NCBI GenBank assembly: GCA_002778195.1
Contig: PCDI01000013.1
Location: 701,021 to 765,020, forward strand
Direction of reading: 5' to 3'
DNA length: 64,000 nucleotides
Source: Raffaelea ambrosiae
Lineage: Eukaryota > Ascomycota > Sordariomycetes > Ophiostomatales > Ophiostomataceae
Below the pieces are notes generated by a model. It did no database searches. It had not been told where the DNA came from and saw only the letters and a list, made by a program, of their open reading frames with translations. Both the position numbers and the translations under genes were made by a program. This document shows positions 22,301 to 32,848 of the stretch, in pieces; positions within the stretch are counted from its first letter, which is position 1; every line of letters begins with the position of its first letter.

Positions 22301-23316
22301 CTGCTTTCGCAAAGACTCTCACAGATGTATGCATACTGCGCCTCCTATCCTCGCAGTTCTTGTCGTCTTCTTGGGCAGTTGTGTTCTAATCCCAGTTTCG
22401 TCAGTTTTCCTCCAGGCGGCAAGCAACATGGCCGTCAACAGCAGCAGCACCACCACAGAGGCAGTGTCCCCAAGCAAGGCACCACGGGAGCAATACTTGG
22501 ACGGCGAGCTCACGTCGAATTGAGACCCCGGAGACGGCATGGAAGTTAAGCTTCTCGACGTCATTTGTGCTCTTCTCTTAGAGCTGGGGGACGACGCCCA
22601 TACTGCGAGCCGGGCCTCCACAGAATACGAGACCTACTTCCATGACAACTTCTCGGATAAGGATGCTTCGACAGAGGATACCCGATGCTTGCAGCACACC
22701 AAGGACAATGGTGCCAGCATCTCTGGCATGATCCCTCGCACTGCTATGAGATGGCAGTGTTTTCGGTCCCGAGGTGTGTACAGGGCACGGTCAACCGAGA
22801 ACGGCGTTTCAACTATTTCGTGGCTCTCATCGTACGTTGTTCTTTCTTCTTTTTTTTGTTCTTTTTGTTCTCCTTGTTTTCCTTGTTTTCTTTTTCTTCG
22901 TCCTTCTTTCTACGTTGCTGTTTTTTAATTGGTTTATATTTGAAAGGAAAAACGAAACCCCTTGCTGATACTTCTTGTCACCCAACAGTTTCACAAAGGT
23001 CCCGCCGACTATGAGACCTGCTGCAACCAGACGACAAACGGGAATGTCTTTTGTGGCGAAGCTTTTTCTCCATTGCGGCCAGCCACATTCGCATCGCTGG
23101 CCATGTCATTGCCGCCGAGCTCAAGCGCAACGGTCCGCCCCGCAAGTACTTGGAGGGTCGTCTGAGTACGGCCATGTAGAAGGCAGGGGCCGCCAATCTG
23201 GCAGAAACTGCCGGACAAGTGCCCAGAAGATGCTCGGTGGGATCTCAAGACCAAGGCGCGGCTTGCACGCGACAAGATGGGCGAGCTGCTGCCAGAAGTA
23301 TTTGCGGAGTAGGTAG
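22301..23316 (+). pseudogene. Two related coding-like fragments, probably decayed or spliced copies of one gene
   Basis: Two segments about 650 bp apart encode similar peptides: APREQYLDGEL (about 22485-22512) and PPRKYLEGRL (about 23134-23163). Each follows an Ala/Ser helix-like stretch (FLQAASNMAV versus FFSIAASHIRIAGHV). In the second segment a 39-base GTACGG...CAG element immediately follows. Removing it continues the frame into KLPDKCPEDARWDLKT, and an ordinary stop follows PEVFAE at 23312. In-frame stops and frame changes elsewhere prevent a full model. The T-rich block at 22840-22930 could be an intron or spacer. I do not recognise the family. Either a duplicated pseudogene pair or a poorly conserved multi-intron gene. 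Confidence 0.35.
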
Positions 23317-24075
23317 GCAATCCGGGTTGGGGGCTCCGAGTTCTGGGCTCTTTCTGGTACACGTATTCATAGTGTTTGATTTTTGAAAGAGAGTTCCAAA
23401 AGGAGAATTTGCGGCCTGTTCTCCCAACCTTCGTGTAAGTTGCCAAAACGAGAAAGGTGCTCTTGGTTCTTTCTGGCCACCCCTAGCTCTGTACTTCCTT
23501 GGTTAAGGATGCGCCTCTTCGTCTTTTTTTTTTCTTTTTTTTCTTTTGCTCTCTTTCCCGCTTTGTCTTGCTTTGGGGGCGTATCCGTCCACAAGTGGTG
23601 TTGGCGGACGGACCCACATTGCTGCCCTTTCGTGAGCCTTCTTATTAAGAGGCGTTTCTAGACAGATAAAAAAAAATTTTAAACTTTTTTTTCTCAATCC
23701 GCCGGCCGCCACTACTGTTTTGGGCTTGACCAACAAGAGACACTCTCCACCTACGGGGCAACTAGACTTTTTTTTTTGGGCAGCCCTCTTGTCTCTCTCA
23801 CTGTGTCTCTCTTCCCCCATATCTATGCTTCATCATTGCCCAAGGTGTCATGTCTCTTCTCCAGCTTCCGATGCATCGCCAGGCGGCTGCTTCTGGACGG
23901 TAGATTTTTGCAGGATTGGTTGATCGTCCAGAAGCCGGCCAAGAGAGAGAACAGAAGACGAAATCTTGGCTTTACGACATTGGTTGTTGAACCACAGCAC
24001 GTTTTGCCTTTTTGCCGTCTCGGATATCCTAGTCAGGGAGAAGCCTCGCCCGGTACATACACACACACACACACA

Positions 24076-24115
<40 letters not shown>

Positions 24116-24160
24116 ACACACCCACGTATACGCAGCCTTGGGAGACACGGCTTGCCCACC
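23317..24160. other. Spacer and promoter of the methyltransferase gene, with microsatellite
   Basis: Low-complexity T-rich stretches (23520-23560, 23680-23695) and no supported gene. It ends in a (CA)n(CT)n repeat just upstream of the ATG at 24161. Confidence 0.4.
24059..24120. repeat. Compound (CA)n(CT)n microsatellite upstream of the methyltransferase start
   Basis: Ten or so CA units run directly into about 17 CT units, then ACACAC. It ends about 40 bp before the ATG, so it lies in the probable 5' UTR. Confidence 0.9.
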
Positions 24161-25447
24161 ATGCACTTCCACGGCCTCACCCCGGACGACATCTTCCCTC
24201 CCATGCAGAACCACCCGTCCTATGAAGAGCTCCTTGCCTGCCTGCATCTCATGGGAGCCGCCGCTTCCTTGTCCTCGCCATCGTCGGCATCATCGTCCTC
24301 GTCCGACGACCCGACGGCCGCCAACTGCTCTCCCGTCATCTGGGACTGCGCCGTCTCCCGCGACGCGATCGAGGAGGCCGGGGCGGCCTCCTCCGCGCCC
24401 GCCGCCCTCCGCGCCCAGCGCCAGGCCACCGCCGCCACCCGCTACCTCGGCTCCATCGTCATGAGCGACCTCGCCTGGATCCCCGACGAGGACCACCGCG
24501 AGGCCCTGTGGGCCACGGCCAGCCGCCGCATCGCCGAGCGCTGCGGACGCACCGCCATGGGGGACATGACCCGGCGGTGGCCGCTGGTGGTGGCGGGCGA
24601 GGGCGTGCTCCAGAAGCCGACCGTCGATCTCATCCTCAAAGAGCCCGCCCTCGTCGGCGACAGCCTCGGGCTCAAGACCTGGGGGACGTCGTACGCCATG
24701 GCCCAGATGCTGCCCGCATTGGCGGCCGGCCCGCAGATGCGTCATTTGGGGCTGGATGAGGATGACGACGACGAGGACGATGCCGCCCGGGTCGACATCC
24801 TCGAACTCGGCGCCGGCACCGGCCTCCTCGGCCTCGCTGCGGCCGCCCTCTGGCGCCGCGCCGACGTCGTCCTCTCCGACCTCCCCGACATCCTGCCCAA
24901 CCTGGCCGCCAACGTCCAGCGCAACGAAGCCGCCATCCGGATGCAAGGCCGCGGCGGCCGCGCGCGCGCCACGGGGGTGTTGACATGGGGGGCCCGCATC
25001 GACGATCCTTCCTCCCCTTCTTCCTCCTCCCCGCCCGCCATCGACCCTGTCCTGTTTGCTTGCCCCCACACGTTCCGTGTTGTGCTGGCGGCCGACCCGC
25101 TCTACGACGAAGACCATCCGGTGCTCTTGGCCACGGCGATCGACGACCAGCTGGCCCTGCAGGCGGACTGTGCGCGGGCGGTGGTGATGGTGCCCCTGCG
25201 CGACAAGACGACGGTCGGGCTGGCCGACGCGTTTGTGGCGGCCATGGCCGGTCGCGGGCTCCGGGTGGCGGACGAGGGCGAGATTGTGGGCCAGGACAGC
25301 GACTGGGGCGGGGGTGGCCGAGAGCGAGGAGGAGAAGGAGGAGGCAGCCATGGGGGACGGCCGGGTGTGGCGTTTCCGTGCCGGTGGTGGGTGTTCCGGC
25401 GGCAGGACGAGCAGGGAGTGTCGGGAGGCGCAACAGTCCCAATTTGA
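24161..25447 (+). CDS. Family-16 protein-lysine N-methyltransferase (EFM2/Rrg1-like)
   Basis: A single exon of 428 residues; the ATG is in context CCACCATGC. The N-terminal ~150 residues are an accessory domain (FHGLTPDDIFPPMQNHPSYE; YLGSIVMSDLAWIPDEDHRE; GRTAMGDMTRRWPL). The substrate/cofactor bridge LGLKTWGTSYAMAQMLP follows. Then comes the Rossmann-fold SAM site VDILELGAGTGLLGLAAAAL (motif I) with acidic LSDLPDILPNL, and the post-I/IV region VVLAADPLYDEDHPVLL. In budding yeast, Efm2 methylates lysine on translation elongation factors eEF2 and eEF3; S. pombe Rrg1 belongs to the same methyltransferase family. The target here cannot be read from sequence. A Gly/Arg-rich insert lies near the C-terminus before WWVFRR. 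The gene is GC-rich, producing a 400-residue antisense shadow frame. Confidence 0.82.
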   Translation: MHFHGLTPDDIFPPMQNHPSYEELLACLHLMGAAASLSSPSSASSSSSDDPTAANCSPVIWDCAVSRDAIEEAGAASSAPAALRAQRQATAATRYLGSIVMSDLAWIPDEDHREALWATASRRIAERCGRTAMGDMTRRWPLVVAGEGVLQKPTVDLILKEPALVGDSLGLKTWGTSYAMAQMLPALAAGPQMRHLGLDEDDDDEDDAARVDILELGAGTGLLGLAAAALWRRADVVLSDLPDILPNLAANVQRNEAAIRMQGRGGRARATGVLTWGARIDDPSSPSSSSPPAIDPVLFACPHTFRVVLAADPLYDEDHPVLLATAIDDQLALQADCARAVVMVPLRDKTTVGLADAFVAAMAGRGLRVADEGEIVGQDSDWGGGGRERGGEGGGSHGGRPGVAFPCRWWVFRRQDEQGVSGGATVPI

Positions 25448-26154
25448 CGACGACGACGACGATTTACGATTTTCACATAAAGAACAGAGCGACAAGACTC
25501 ATAGAACTACAACAGCACAGACAGAGCCATAGACATGCATATTAGCTAGACAACAAGAGACTTCACCAGACCAGACAAGAAGCCAACATAGTATGGACGG
25601 GCACCAAAGACGGCCCTGTCCCTTTTGGTCGGATTTGTGACCCATGCGCAGCTCCACCCCTGGAAAAAGAAACAATCACTTACACAGATCGCTAGGCTCG
25701 TTCTACCTCCCCGTCTATCATGCATTCCGCACTTACAACACTTGTAAAATAGACATACATGAATAAGAATCGACTTGAACAGAAAGAACGGGCTACAGGA
25801 CCAACATCAACATGCGCTGGAAACAAGGGGGAATTCCAATGATGAAAGTAGAGACAAGAATAAACAATAACAACGACAATGGGAAATATTAGATTAGAGT
25901 TGAACAAAAAAAAAAAGGGGGGGGGGAGGGGGCCAAACCCAATGAGATCCGCTGTGCTGCACCGTTCTAAAAACAAAAAACAAACAAACAAACAAACAAA
26001 CAAACAAACAAACAAAAAAACACACACCAAAGTCTATGCTTGTCCGCTGCCAAACAGGTCAACAACAGGCAGGATACCTTCTGGTCACTTTCCCCCCTCT
26101 TGAACCATCCATGGGTGGTCCCCTCCTCTTCAATGCGTGGTCCTCCTCTTCTCC
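25448..26154. other. Convergent 3' spacer with (CAAA)n repeat
   Basis: Between the methyltransferase stop (+) and the VPS8 stop (-). No gene. (CAAA)n at 25979-26014 and an A/G-rich patch at 25905-25930. Confidence 0.5.
25979..26014. repeat. (CAAA)n tetranucleotide microsatellite
   Basis: About nine consecutive AAAC/CAAA units in the 3' spacer between convergent genes. Confidence 0.95.
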
Positions 26155-29100
26155 TCAACCGTCAATGGGACACGTGTACTCCCGCTCACGCACGTGCTCG
26201 GACGTGCTGTGTGGCTTGTGTCCCCGAGCTGCCTCCAAGGCATCCAGACACGTCTGGTGGTAGATGTGCCGGCAGGCAAACAGCACCAGCGGGCCGAGCA
26301 CAGTGGGCGCCTGCTTGGTCAGCCCTTGGCCCAGAGCTTGGCCCGGAGTCGGCGTGCCTGTTTGCTCTGTTGTACCGGCAATCGTGGTCGTGCCATCGGT
26401 CCGCTCGTCTGCCCCCCGATCGCCACTGCCGGGCAGCGGCGACCGGGACCGGGACCGGCTACGGATCGCCAGCGTCGACTCCGTGGCAGGCTGCTTTCCT
26501 CTCGCCTTGCCCGAATAGCCGCCGTCCGCGCGCAGGAGGTGCTGCTGGCCTTCTTCGCTCTGCTCGGCATTGGCTTTGCCCTTGCCGCGGTCGGGCGCCA
26601 TGCCGCGGCTCTTGGCCAGAAGCGCCTTTTTGTGCTCGGCCCGCCGCCGCGCATCGGCGGCCTGCTTGTCTTGCCAGGCCTCGTAGATGGTCGCGCTGCC
26701 CTGGGCCTGCGTCTGGTGCACGCCAGGTCCCCAGACACGGCGGCCGCACGCCTCGCACGTGGACCCCTTGGCGCGCCACCCGCGCTGGCGCAGCACAACC
26801 GACCTTTTCACGCTCACAAAAAGACTGCGCTCCAGCAGGCGGTTGGACAGGCGCAGGATGGACTCTTCGTAGGCGTAGGCGGCAAAGATGGACGAGAGCA
26901 CAGCGCGCAGGTCGGCCAGGTTGGGCGACGAGACCGCGGCGCGGGCCAGGAAGGCCTTGAGGATCCGCAGGAACGACAGATTGCTGCCGGCGGCGCGGGC
27001 AACGGCGGCGCGCGACGACGCAGAGGAAGACGAGGTTGCTGCAGTTTCTGCAGTTTCTGCTGCTGCTGTCGGCGACGATGACACCGACGATGTGGTGGTC
27101 GTCAGGAGCGCCGTGAAGGTGTGCTGGACCAGTGACCGCAGAAGGCCAATGAGCCTGTCGGTTTCGGCCTTGGGGACTGCTGTGCGCCGCCGGAATTTGG
27201 CCGATCCTCCATTGGCCCTCTCCTTCTCCTCGGCCTCTTCGTCGTCCTGGATGTGCGATGCGAGGTTGCGGGTGATCCCCACCGTCGCGTCAATCAGGTC
27301 CAGCCAGAGCCGCTCGTCAGGCGACAGGTTCTCTTCGTCCTTGTCGGCCGCCGGCTCGGCGCCCTTTCTCTTGCTGGCCTGGGCCTTTTTCTGCAGCGCC
27401 GCAGACCTGCGCAGTGTCTGGGTGTGGCCCTGGCACAGCCAGATACCCACATGCGTGTACTTTTGTAGTGCCCGCATCAGATCTTCAGCTGCGTTGTGCT
27501 GGATGATCGTGGCACTGGAGTCGCCGCTGTCGCTCTTCGCGTCGTCCTCTGGACGGTCTTCTTGGGAGGCGCCACTCTCCGGGGAGGAGTCGCTGGCATC
27601 GCCATGCGTAGGATCGCCATGCGTAGGCGTCAGCAGCCCCTGCACGGCCGACTCGAGGGTGTGGAGGTGCTGCACAAGGCGGTCCATGGCATCTTGGACC
27701 TGGCCCTCGCGCGCCATGAGGACCACGGCAGCGTCAATGACACCCGTCTCCTCCATGGCGGGGAGCAGTGCTTCCAGCCGCAGGTCCGTCGACTGCACCA
27801 GACCGACATAGTCGGACACATGCGTCGGGTCGAACTCGCACATCAACCGCACATACTGCTCGATGAGGTCGCGGCGGTCGCGTGCGGGCGCTGCTTCGTG
27901 GTCGTGGTGTGAGTTCGGGCGGTCATGACGGCGGCGGCGGCGGCGGCGGCGGTCCGCGTCCTCCCGGGCAGCCGCAGCAGCAGCGCCGGGTGCGTCGGAT
28001 CCAGACGCTTCGGGCTCCAGGATGGTCTTGAGGTAGACATACTGCAGGTCGCGCCGGTCTTCGACGGATGCAAGCAGGTGCTGGTGCAGCGCGGGTGCAT
28101 ACTCGTCGACCTTGCGGGCGGCTGCCGCCGGATCCAGCTCGACAACTTCGCGGGCGTGCTCTTGGAGGACACCGTGCACTTCTTGAATCTGGCGGCGGGG
28201 GAGGTCTGCCTGCGGGCGGAGGCACTCGGCGATGCAGGCGAAGACTTCGTTGCGGTCGTCGGGGTCTTCAAAGTAGGTCGTGAGCAGCTTTCCATACTGC
28301 TTGTCGGTGCGGTAGGTCCGCTTGAGAATCCGATAGAAGCCGGCTTCTTTGAAGAGGGGGATGAGGTCGGACATGTCGGGCGGGTGGTAGACGGACAGGA
28401 GGTATTCGGCGCTCAGCTGGGCGTCCTCTTCCAGGTCGGCGCCCGGGTAGTGGCAGAGCCCCGCGAGCACCTTTGTGAGAGTGGATTCGGGGATGAGCAG
28501 GTACTGGGGGTATTTGGGCAGGTTGCGCGCGATGAACATGTCGAGGTAGATGGTGTCCCCGGGGGCAAAGTCGGCGGGGTTCATAATCTCCGTCAGGATG
28601 GACACGATGTACTGCCGGTTGACGGTGAGGCCGAACACCTGCTCTTCCGGCAGCTCCTTGGTGCCGCTGCCGTTCAGCAGCTGCTTCTCGGGCGAGTCGT
28701 TGAGGAACGAGTCTTCAAACGCCTCGTTCAACGCGGCCAAGAAGCTCGGGGCGTGGAACTTGAGAATCATGCGCAGATACGGGAACGAGGGCTCTTGCGA
28801 GTGGTCGGGCCGCGTCAGGAACTGCTTGTTGCTGCCGCGCGGCCAGGTGACGGTCTGGCCCGAGAACAGGAACCAGTAGATCTCGCACTTGGCCTGCTGC
28901 TGGGTCGGCTCGTCCATGGGCTCCCCGCTGGGGTAGACGCGGCCGGTGAGGACGTACGAGAGGTAGGGGAAGATCTTGAGGGCGTTGGTGTCGTGCATGT
29001 CCTGCTCGACGGTGGCGTCCTGCGGCGCTTCGTACTCGCCGTGGGGCATGTGCGGGACAAGCAGGGAGAGCAGGGCGACGAGCGGCGTGATGAAGTCGGA

Positions 29101-31904
29101 CATGGCCTGGTTCCAGACGTAGACCAGCGCATCGTACAGGCTATGCTGCTTGCAGAGCGCCGTGATCTGGTCGAGATCGAGCGTCGCGGTGTTCATGTGG
29201 CAGACCATTTCTTCCAGACGGCTCTCGAGACCACGGCCGACGTAGTGGGCGACCAGGGCCTTGACGACGGTCGGGGGCACGGCAGTCACGGTCTGGTCGA
29301 GGATGTACGGCTCGAGGGTTTCGAGGAAGATGCCCTGCACACCAGCGTCCTCGAACCACTCGTACATGCCGTCGAAGACGAAGTCGGTGTCGCCGACGCT
29401 CTCGCAGGCCACGAAGCAGGTCTGGGCCAGCTCCTCCAGATGGGCATCGTCGGCAGCGGCCCGGTTCCTCTGGCGCTGTGCAAAGGCAAACTTGAGCGAG
29501 GCGGTCATGATCTCCATGAGCCGCTCCCGGACCATGGCGTGGCGCGTGTGGGTGTCCTCGGGCAGGCCAATGGTCAGCTTGTCGGCGTCGCCCGTGTAAA
29601 AGGTGGTAGCCAGCTGGATAGCGCCGACGTAGTCGCCGTGCTCCATGAGGGCGATGAGGCGGTCGGCCCAGTTGGACAGGGCGCCGATGGCCATGTCGTT
29701 GAAGCCGAGCAGGAACAGCCGGCCCTTGTAGGCTTTGAAGCTCATGTAGAAGGCATCGGCCACTACGCCGTGCATGGAGGTGTCCTCCTCGTCGAGGGTC
29801 TCGACGACGACGTGCAGCTGGCGCGAAAACAGGTCGACGTGGTAGATGAAGCGGTTGATGAGGTCAAAGGCCTCGGTGACGCGCATGGTGTGGTCCTCGA
29901 GCACAATCAGGCGCTGGGAGATGGTCAGGACGGCCAGGACAGAGCGGGTCAGCCACTGGACAGCCACGATGGCCTCCTCGCACTTCCAGCGGCTGCGGGC
30001 CTTGCAGTGGAGGCTGGGGGGCTTGTCCTTGTCCTCGGGCGGGATCTCCGCGACGTCGAGCACGGTCAGGACGTTGGACCAGCAGTAGACCAGCTTCGCC
30101 TGGGAGATGGCGTCGCCGGTCCGCGGATCGGGCAGCTTGAGCTTGACTGCCGGGAACCAGGCCAGACAGCCGCTCATGGCGCTGTGCGGCTCGACCTCCC
30201 TGGGACGCGGCGACTTGTGCTGGGTGTTGGCCACGGGCGTGGTGGACACGATGACCAGAAGATAGGGGGTCAGCATGGCGGTGAGGCCCATGGTGTCGGT
30301 GGCCCGGTCGACGTTGCCGAGAGGGAGCGGCGCAAAAGCAAGGACGGTGCTGGGCTTGATGGGCTTGGCGGGCTTGGCGGGCTTGGCGGACATGGGCGGC
30401 TTGGAGCCGGGGTACCGGCCCAGGATGCGGTTCGTCCGGACGGTGCGGCCCAGCGAGCCGGTGCCCCGGGTGGCCAGGTGGGCAAAGGCCATGCCGCGGT
30501 CGTCCGCCGAGACGAGAGCCGTGCGCCGGGTGCCCAGGAAGCCGAGGTGGGTGATGGCGAAGTTGGGCAGGTGGCCGTCGACGGTGCGGTGTTGCGACTG
30601 CGCCTGGGCGGCGTCGAGCGGCGGGATGTGCAGGAAGGGCCGCGAGGCACGGCTGGTCTCCCAGGTGAAGATGGACCCGTCGGCGTGGCCGCCGGCAACG
30701 GTGGTGTGGTCGGCCGAGATGGCGACGGCCGTGATGGCGCCGGACTCGACAGCTGGGGCGGGTGTGTTAGTTGGTTCGTGGCCATGCATCCATGTGGACG
30801 TCGACAATCTTGTAACAATCATCCCCTGTCACCTTCCAAGGCAACTTGGATTTTTGGCATACCTCGTGTGCCCGGCCCAATGATCATCTTCAGGTTCTGG
30901 TTGTAATCAAACAGCAGCAGGATGCCCTTGGTGGTGCCCAGCACAATGCTCGTCGAGATGGCCATGCACGTGGGCGAGCCGAAGTTGCGCTTGGCCGACT
31001 CGGAAAACGCCTGGCTGGACAGCTTCGTCAGCTTCGTCCAGCGCACAACCTCCCACGGCGGCGAAGACGCCTGCGAGTCGGTGCCGCCGCCGCTGGCCGG
31101 GAACTCGAGCTGGCGGAACTGGCTGCTGACCGAGACGCTGCGGCTGTGCGAGAAGCTCCCGCTGAGCGCGTGCATCGCGGGCGAGGCCGGTCGCGGCGAC
31201 GCGATGCGCGACTGGAAGCGCTGGTCGAACGGCCGGAAGGACGGACTGGCGCTCCGCAGCCCGAAGCGGGACGCCGACGACGCCACCGACGAGACAACCG
31301 ACCGCTGGGCCGAAGCCGTGGACCCGGGCACGGAGGACACCAGCGACTCCGCCGGGCTGCCGGGCCGGCGCGGCAGGCCGAGCACGCTGCTGCCGTCTTC
31401 GGACGCGCTGCCGTCCTGCAGGAGGTGGTCGCTGGGGTGGCTTGTCTCGAGCAGCGCACGGTAGCGGTGGCCCAGAGCCGACCCGTTGCCCGCAGCTGCC
31501 GCCGGCGCCGGCGACAGGCCGAGGGGGGGCGACGCTCCGTCCGGGCTCGCCCCCCCGGCGGCCACGGCCGACCCCCGGCTGCCGCTGAGGCCGCGCACTG
31601 GCGCCTCCGCCCCGTCTGGCGGGCCCGTCTTGGACATGGCCGTGTGCTCGTCGTCGCCCCGGATCGTCCTTGCGTCGTCGTTCTCGTCGTCGTTTTCGGG
31701 TGTGTTGGCAGGAAGGGCATCTGCGCTGGCCTCGTCCCCTGCCGCATCGAGCGCCCCTTTGCCATGCCCGGCCGCCTCCGGCCCTGCCAGCTCGGCCGCG
31801 TCTTCGTCTATGCCGCTACCCATCGCGACCACCGCTCCTGGCTCGCCTTCTCCTCCTCCTCCTCCTCTCCCATCCTGGTCGCTCTCCGTCGGACTGGCGC
31901 TCAT
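26155..31904 (-). CDS. VPS8: Vacuolar protein sorting-associated protein 8 (CORVET subunit)
   Basis: Exons 31904-30863 and 30752-26155 (donor GTATGC, branch CAACTAAC) give 1879 residues. Residues 1-250 are acidic, Ser/Pro-rich and disordered. Then comes the conserved propeller: PTCMAISTSIVLGTTKGILL, NLKMIIGPGTR at the splice junction, and ITAVAISADHTTVAGGHADG. The long alpha-solenoid (clathrin-type repeats) includes GGxYxGAIxLAT-like sequence around EHGDYVGAIQLATTFYTGDA. The C-terminus is a RING finger: CEAC, later LFACRHIYHQTCLDAL and the terminal CPIDG. The two halves are separated by about 150 disordered residues with an RSRSRSRSP run. Vps8 is the endosomal Rab5-binding subunit of the CORVET tether. 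The protein is longer than yeast Vps8 (~1270) mainly through the N-terminal and RING inserts. It is divergent from the GPALPP gene. Confidence 0.9.
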
Positions 31905-32848
31905 CGCAAAGCTTGCATGCAGAGCATGGCTTCGGCGGGGACTGCGGGCAAGAGTCGGGGAGAGAGCGCAGGCCGATGGGAGGCTGTGGTGCTGTTCGCA
32001 GCGGACGTCTCGTTTCTTTGGCTTTTGTCTTTCGTGGATCTTTCTCGTGCTGGAGAGGCAGATGGCCAGCTTCCTCAAGCTTGCTGTCGAGTCGAATCCT
32101 TCCGTTTGTCAAAAAAAAAAAAAAGGGGGGGGGAGGCGGAGGAAGCAAACCGTCGTTGGTTAGACTGGTAGAGTTGCGGCAAAAGAAAGACTGCAAGTCG
32201 TAAGCCTAGCAGGTAAAGTTTGTGGATTTCGCGCGTCTGAGGCCGATGCGTCCGGCTTGTCGTCTTCGTCCGATCTCACGAGTCAATCAGCGTTCCTTTA
32301 GAAGACCCCCAAAATGTGTCCACAGAAGGGCTCCCGTCTCTTTGGTGGCGCCGCCAATCGAAAGCAGGGTGTCCACACTGCAGGTAAAGCCCGCAAAATG
32401 GGCAGAGTCGCGAAAAAAAAAAAAGGCAAAATCACAGGGTGTCGGAATTGTTTGCTTGTGCAGGCAAAGCGTCGTGTGGGCTCCGCTTGCGTGGTCGTTC
32501 GGCGGCTGGTGGGCGGGTTTTTTGGAATCACTAACTAGTTACTTAGTGGCCCATTTGCGTGCTGGGCGCAGCCTTTCCTAAAGCTGTCGTAGCTTCCTCT
32601 TTCTGTGTGTCCTGTTTCTGCCTGGTCGTTGCTTCCTCCAACGGTTCGTGGCTGGAACAAGGGGCGGAGGGGCGGTGCGGTCGTATCTTACAGTGCACAC
32701 ACGGTCCTTCGTTGATCCGTGTAGTAACTAGGACTTGCCAAGATTATCTTACAGGGGACTGTAACGGTACCACCTCCTATGACATATTACTGGACGTGGC
32801 AGGACAGAATGTAGTGGCCACAACAACTACACAACACAACCTCCAAAA
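31905..32848. promoter_or_regulatory. Divergent intergenic region between VPS8 and the GPALPP gene
   Basis: About 940 bp with A13 (32110-32122) followed by poly-G, another A-rich run near 32413, and an ACTAACTAGTTACTTAG string near 32530. No coding signal. Presumably the promoters of both genes. Confidence 0.4.

Noticed and set aside
24290..25495. 401-codon minus-strand frame opposite the methyltransferase gene
   Set aside because: Arg/Gly/His-rich antisense shadow; the plus strand carries the complete SAM-binding motif set.
27925..30906. 993-codon open frame on the plus strand opposite VPS8
   Set aside because: Shadow of the GC-rich VPS8 coding strand. The sense frame has conserved Vps8 motifs throughout; the antisense translation is compositional with no domain.
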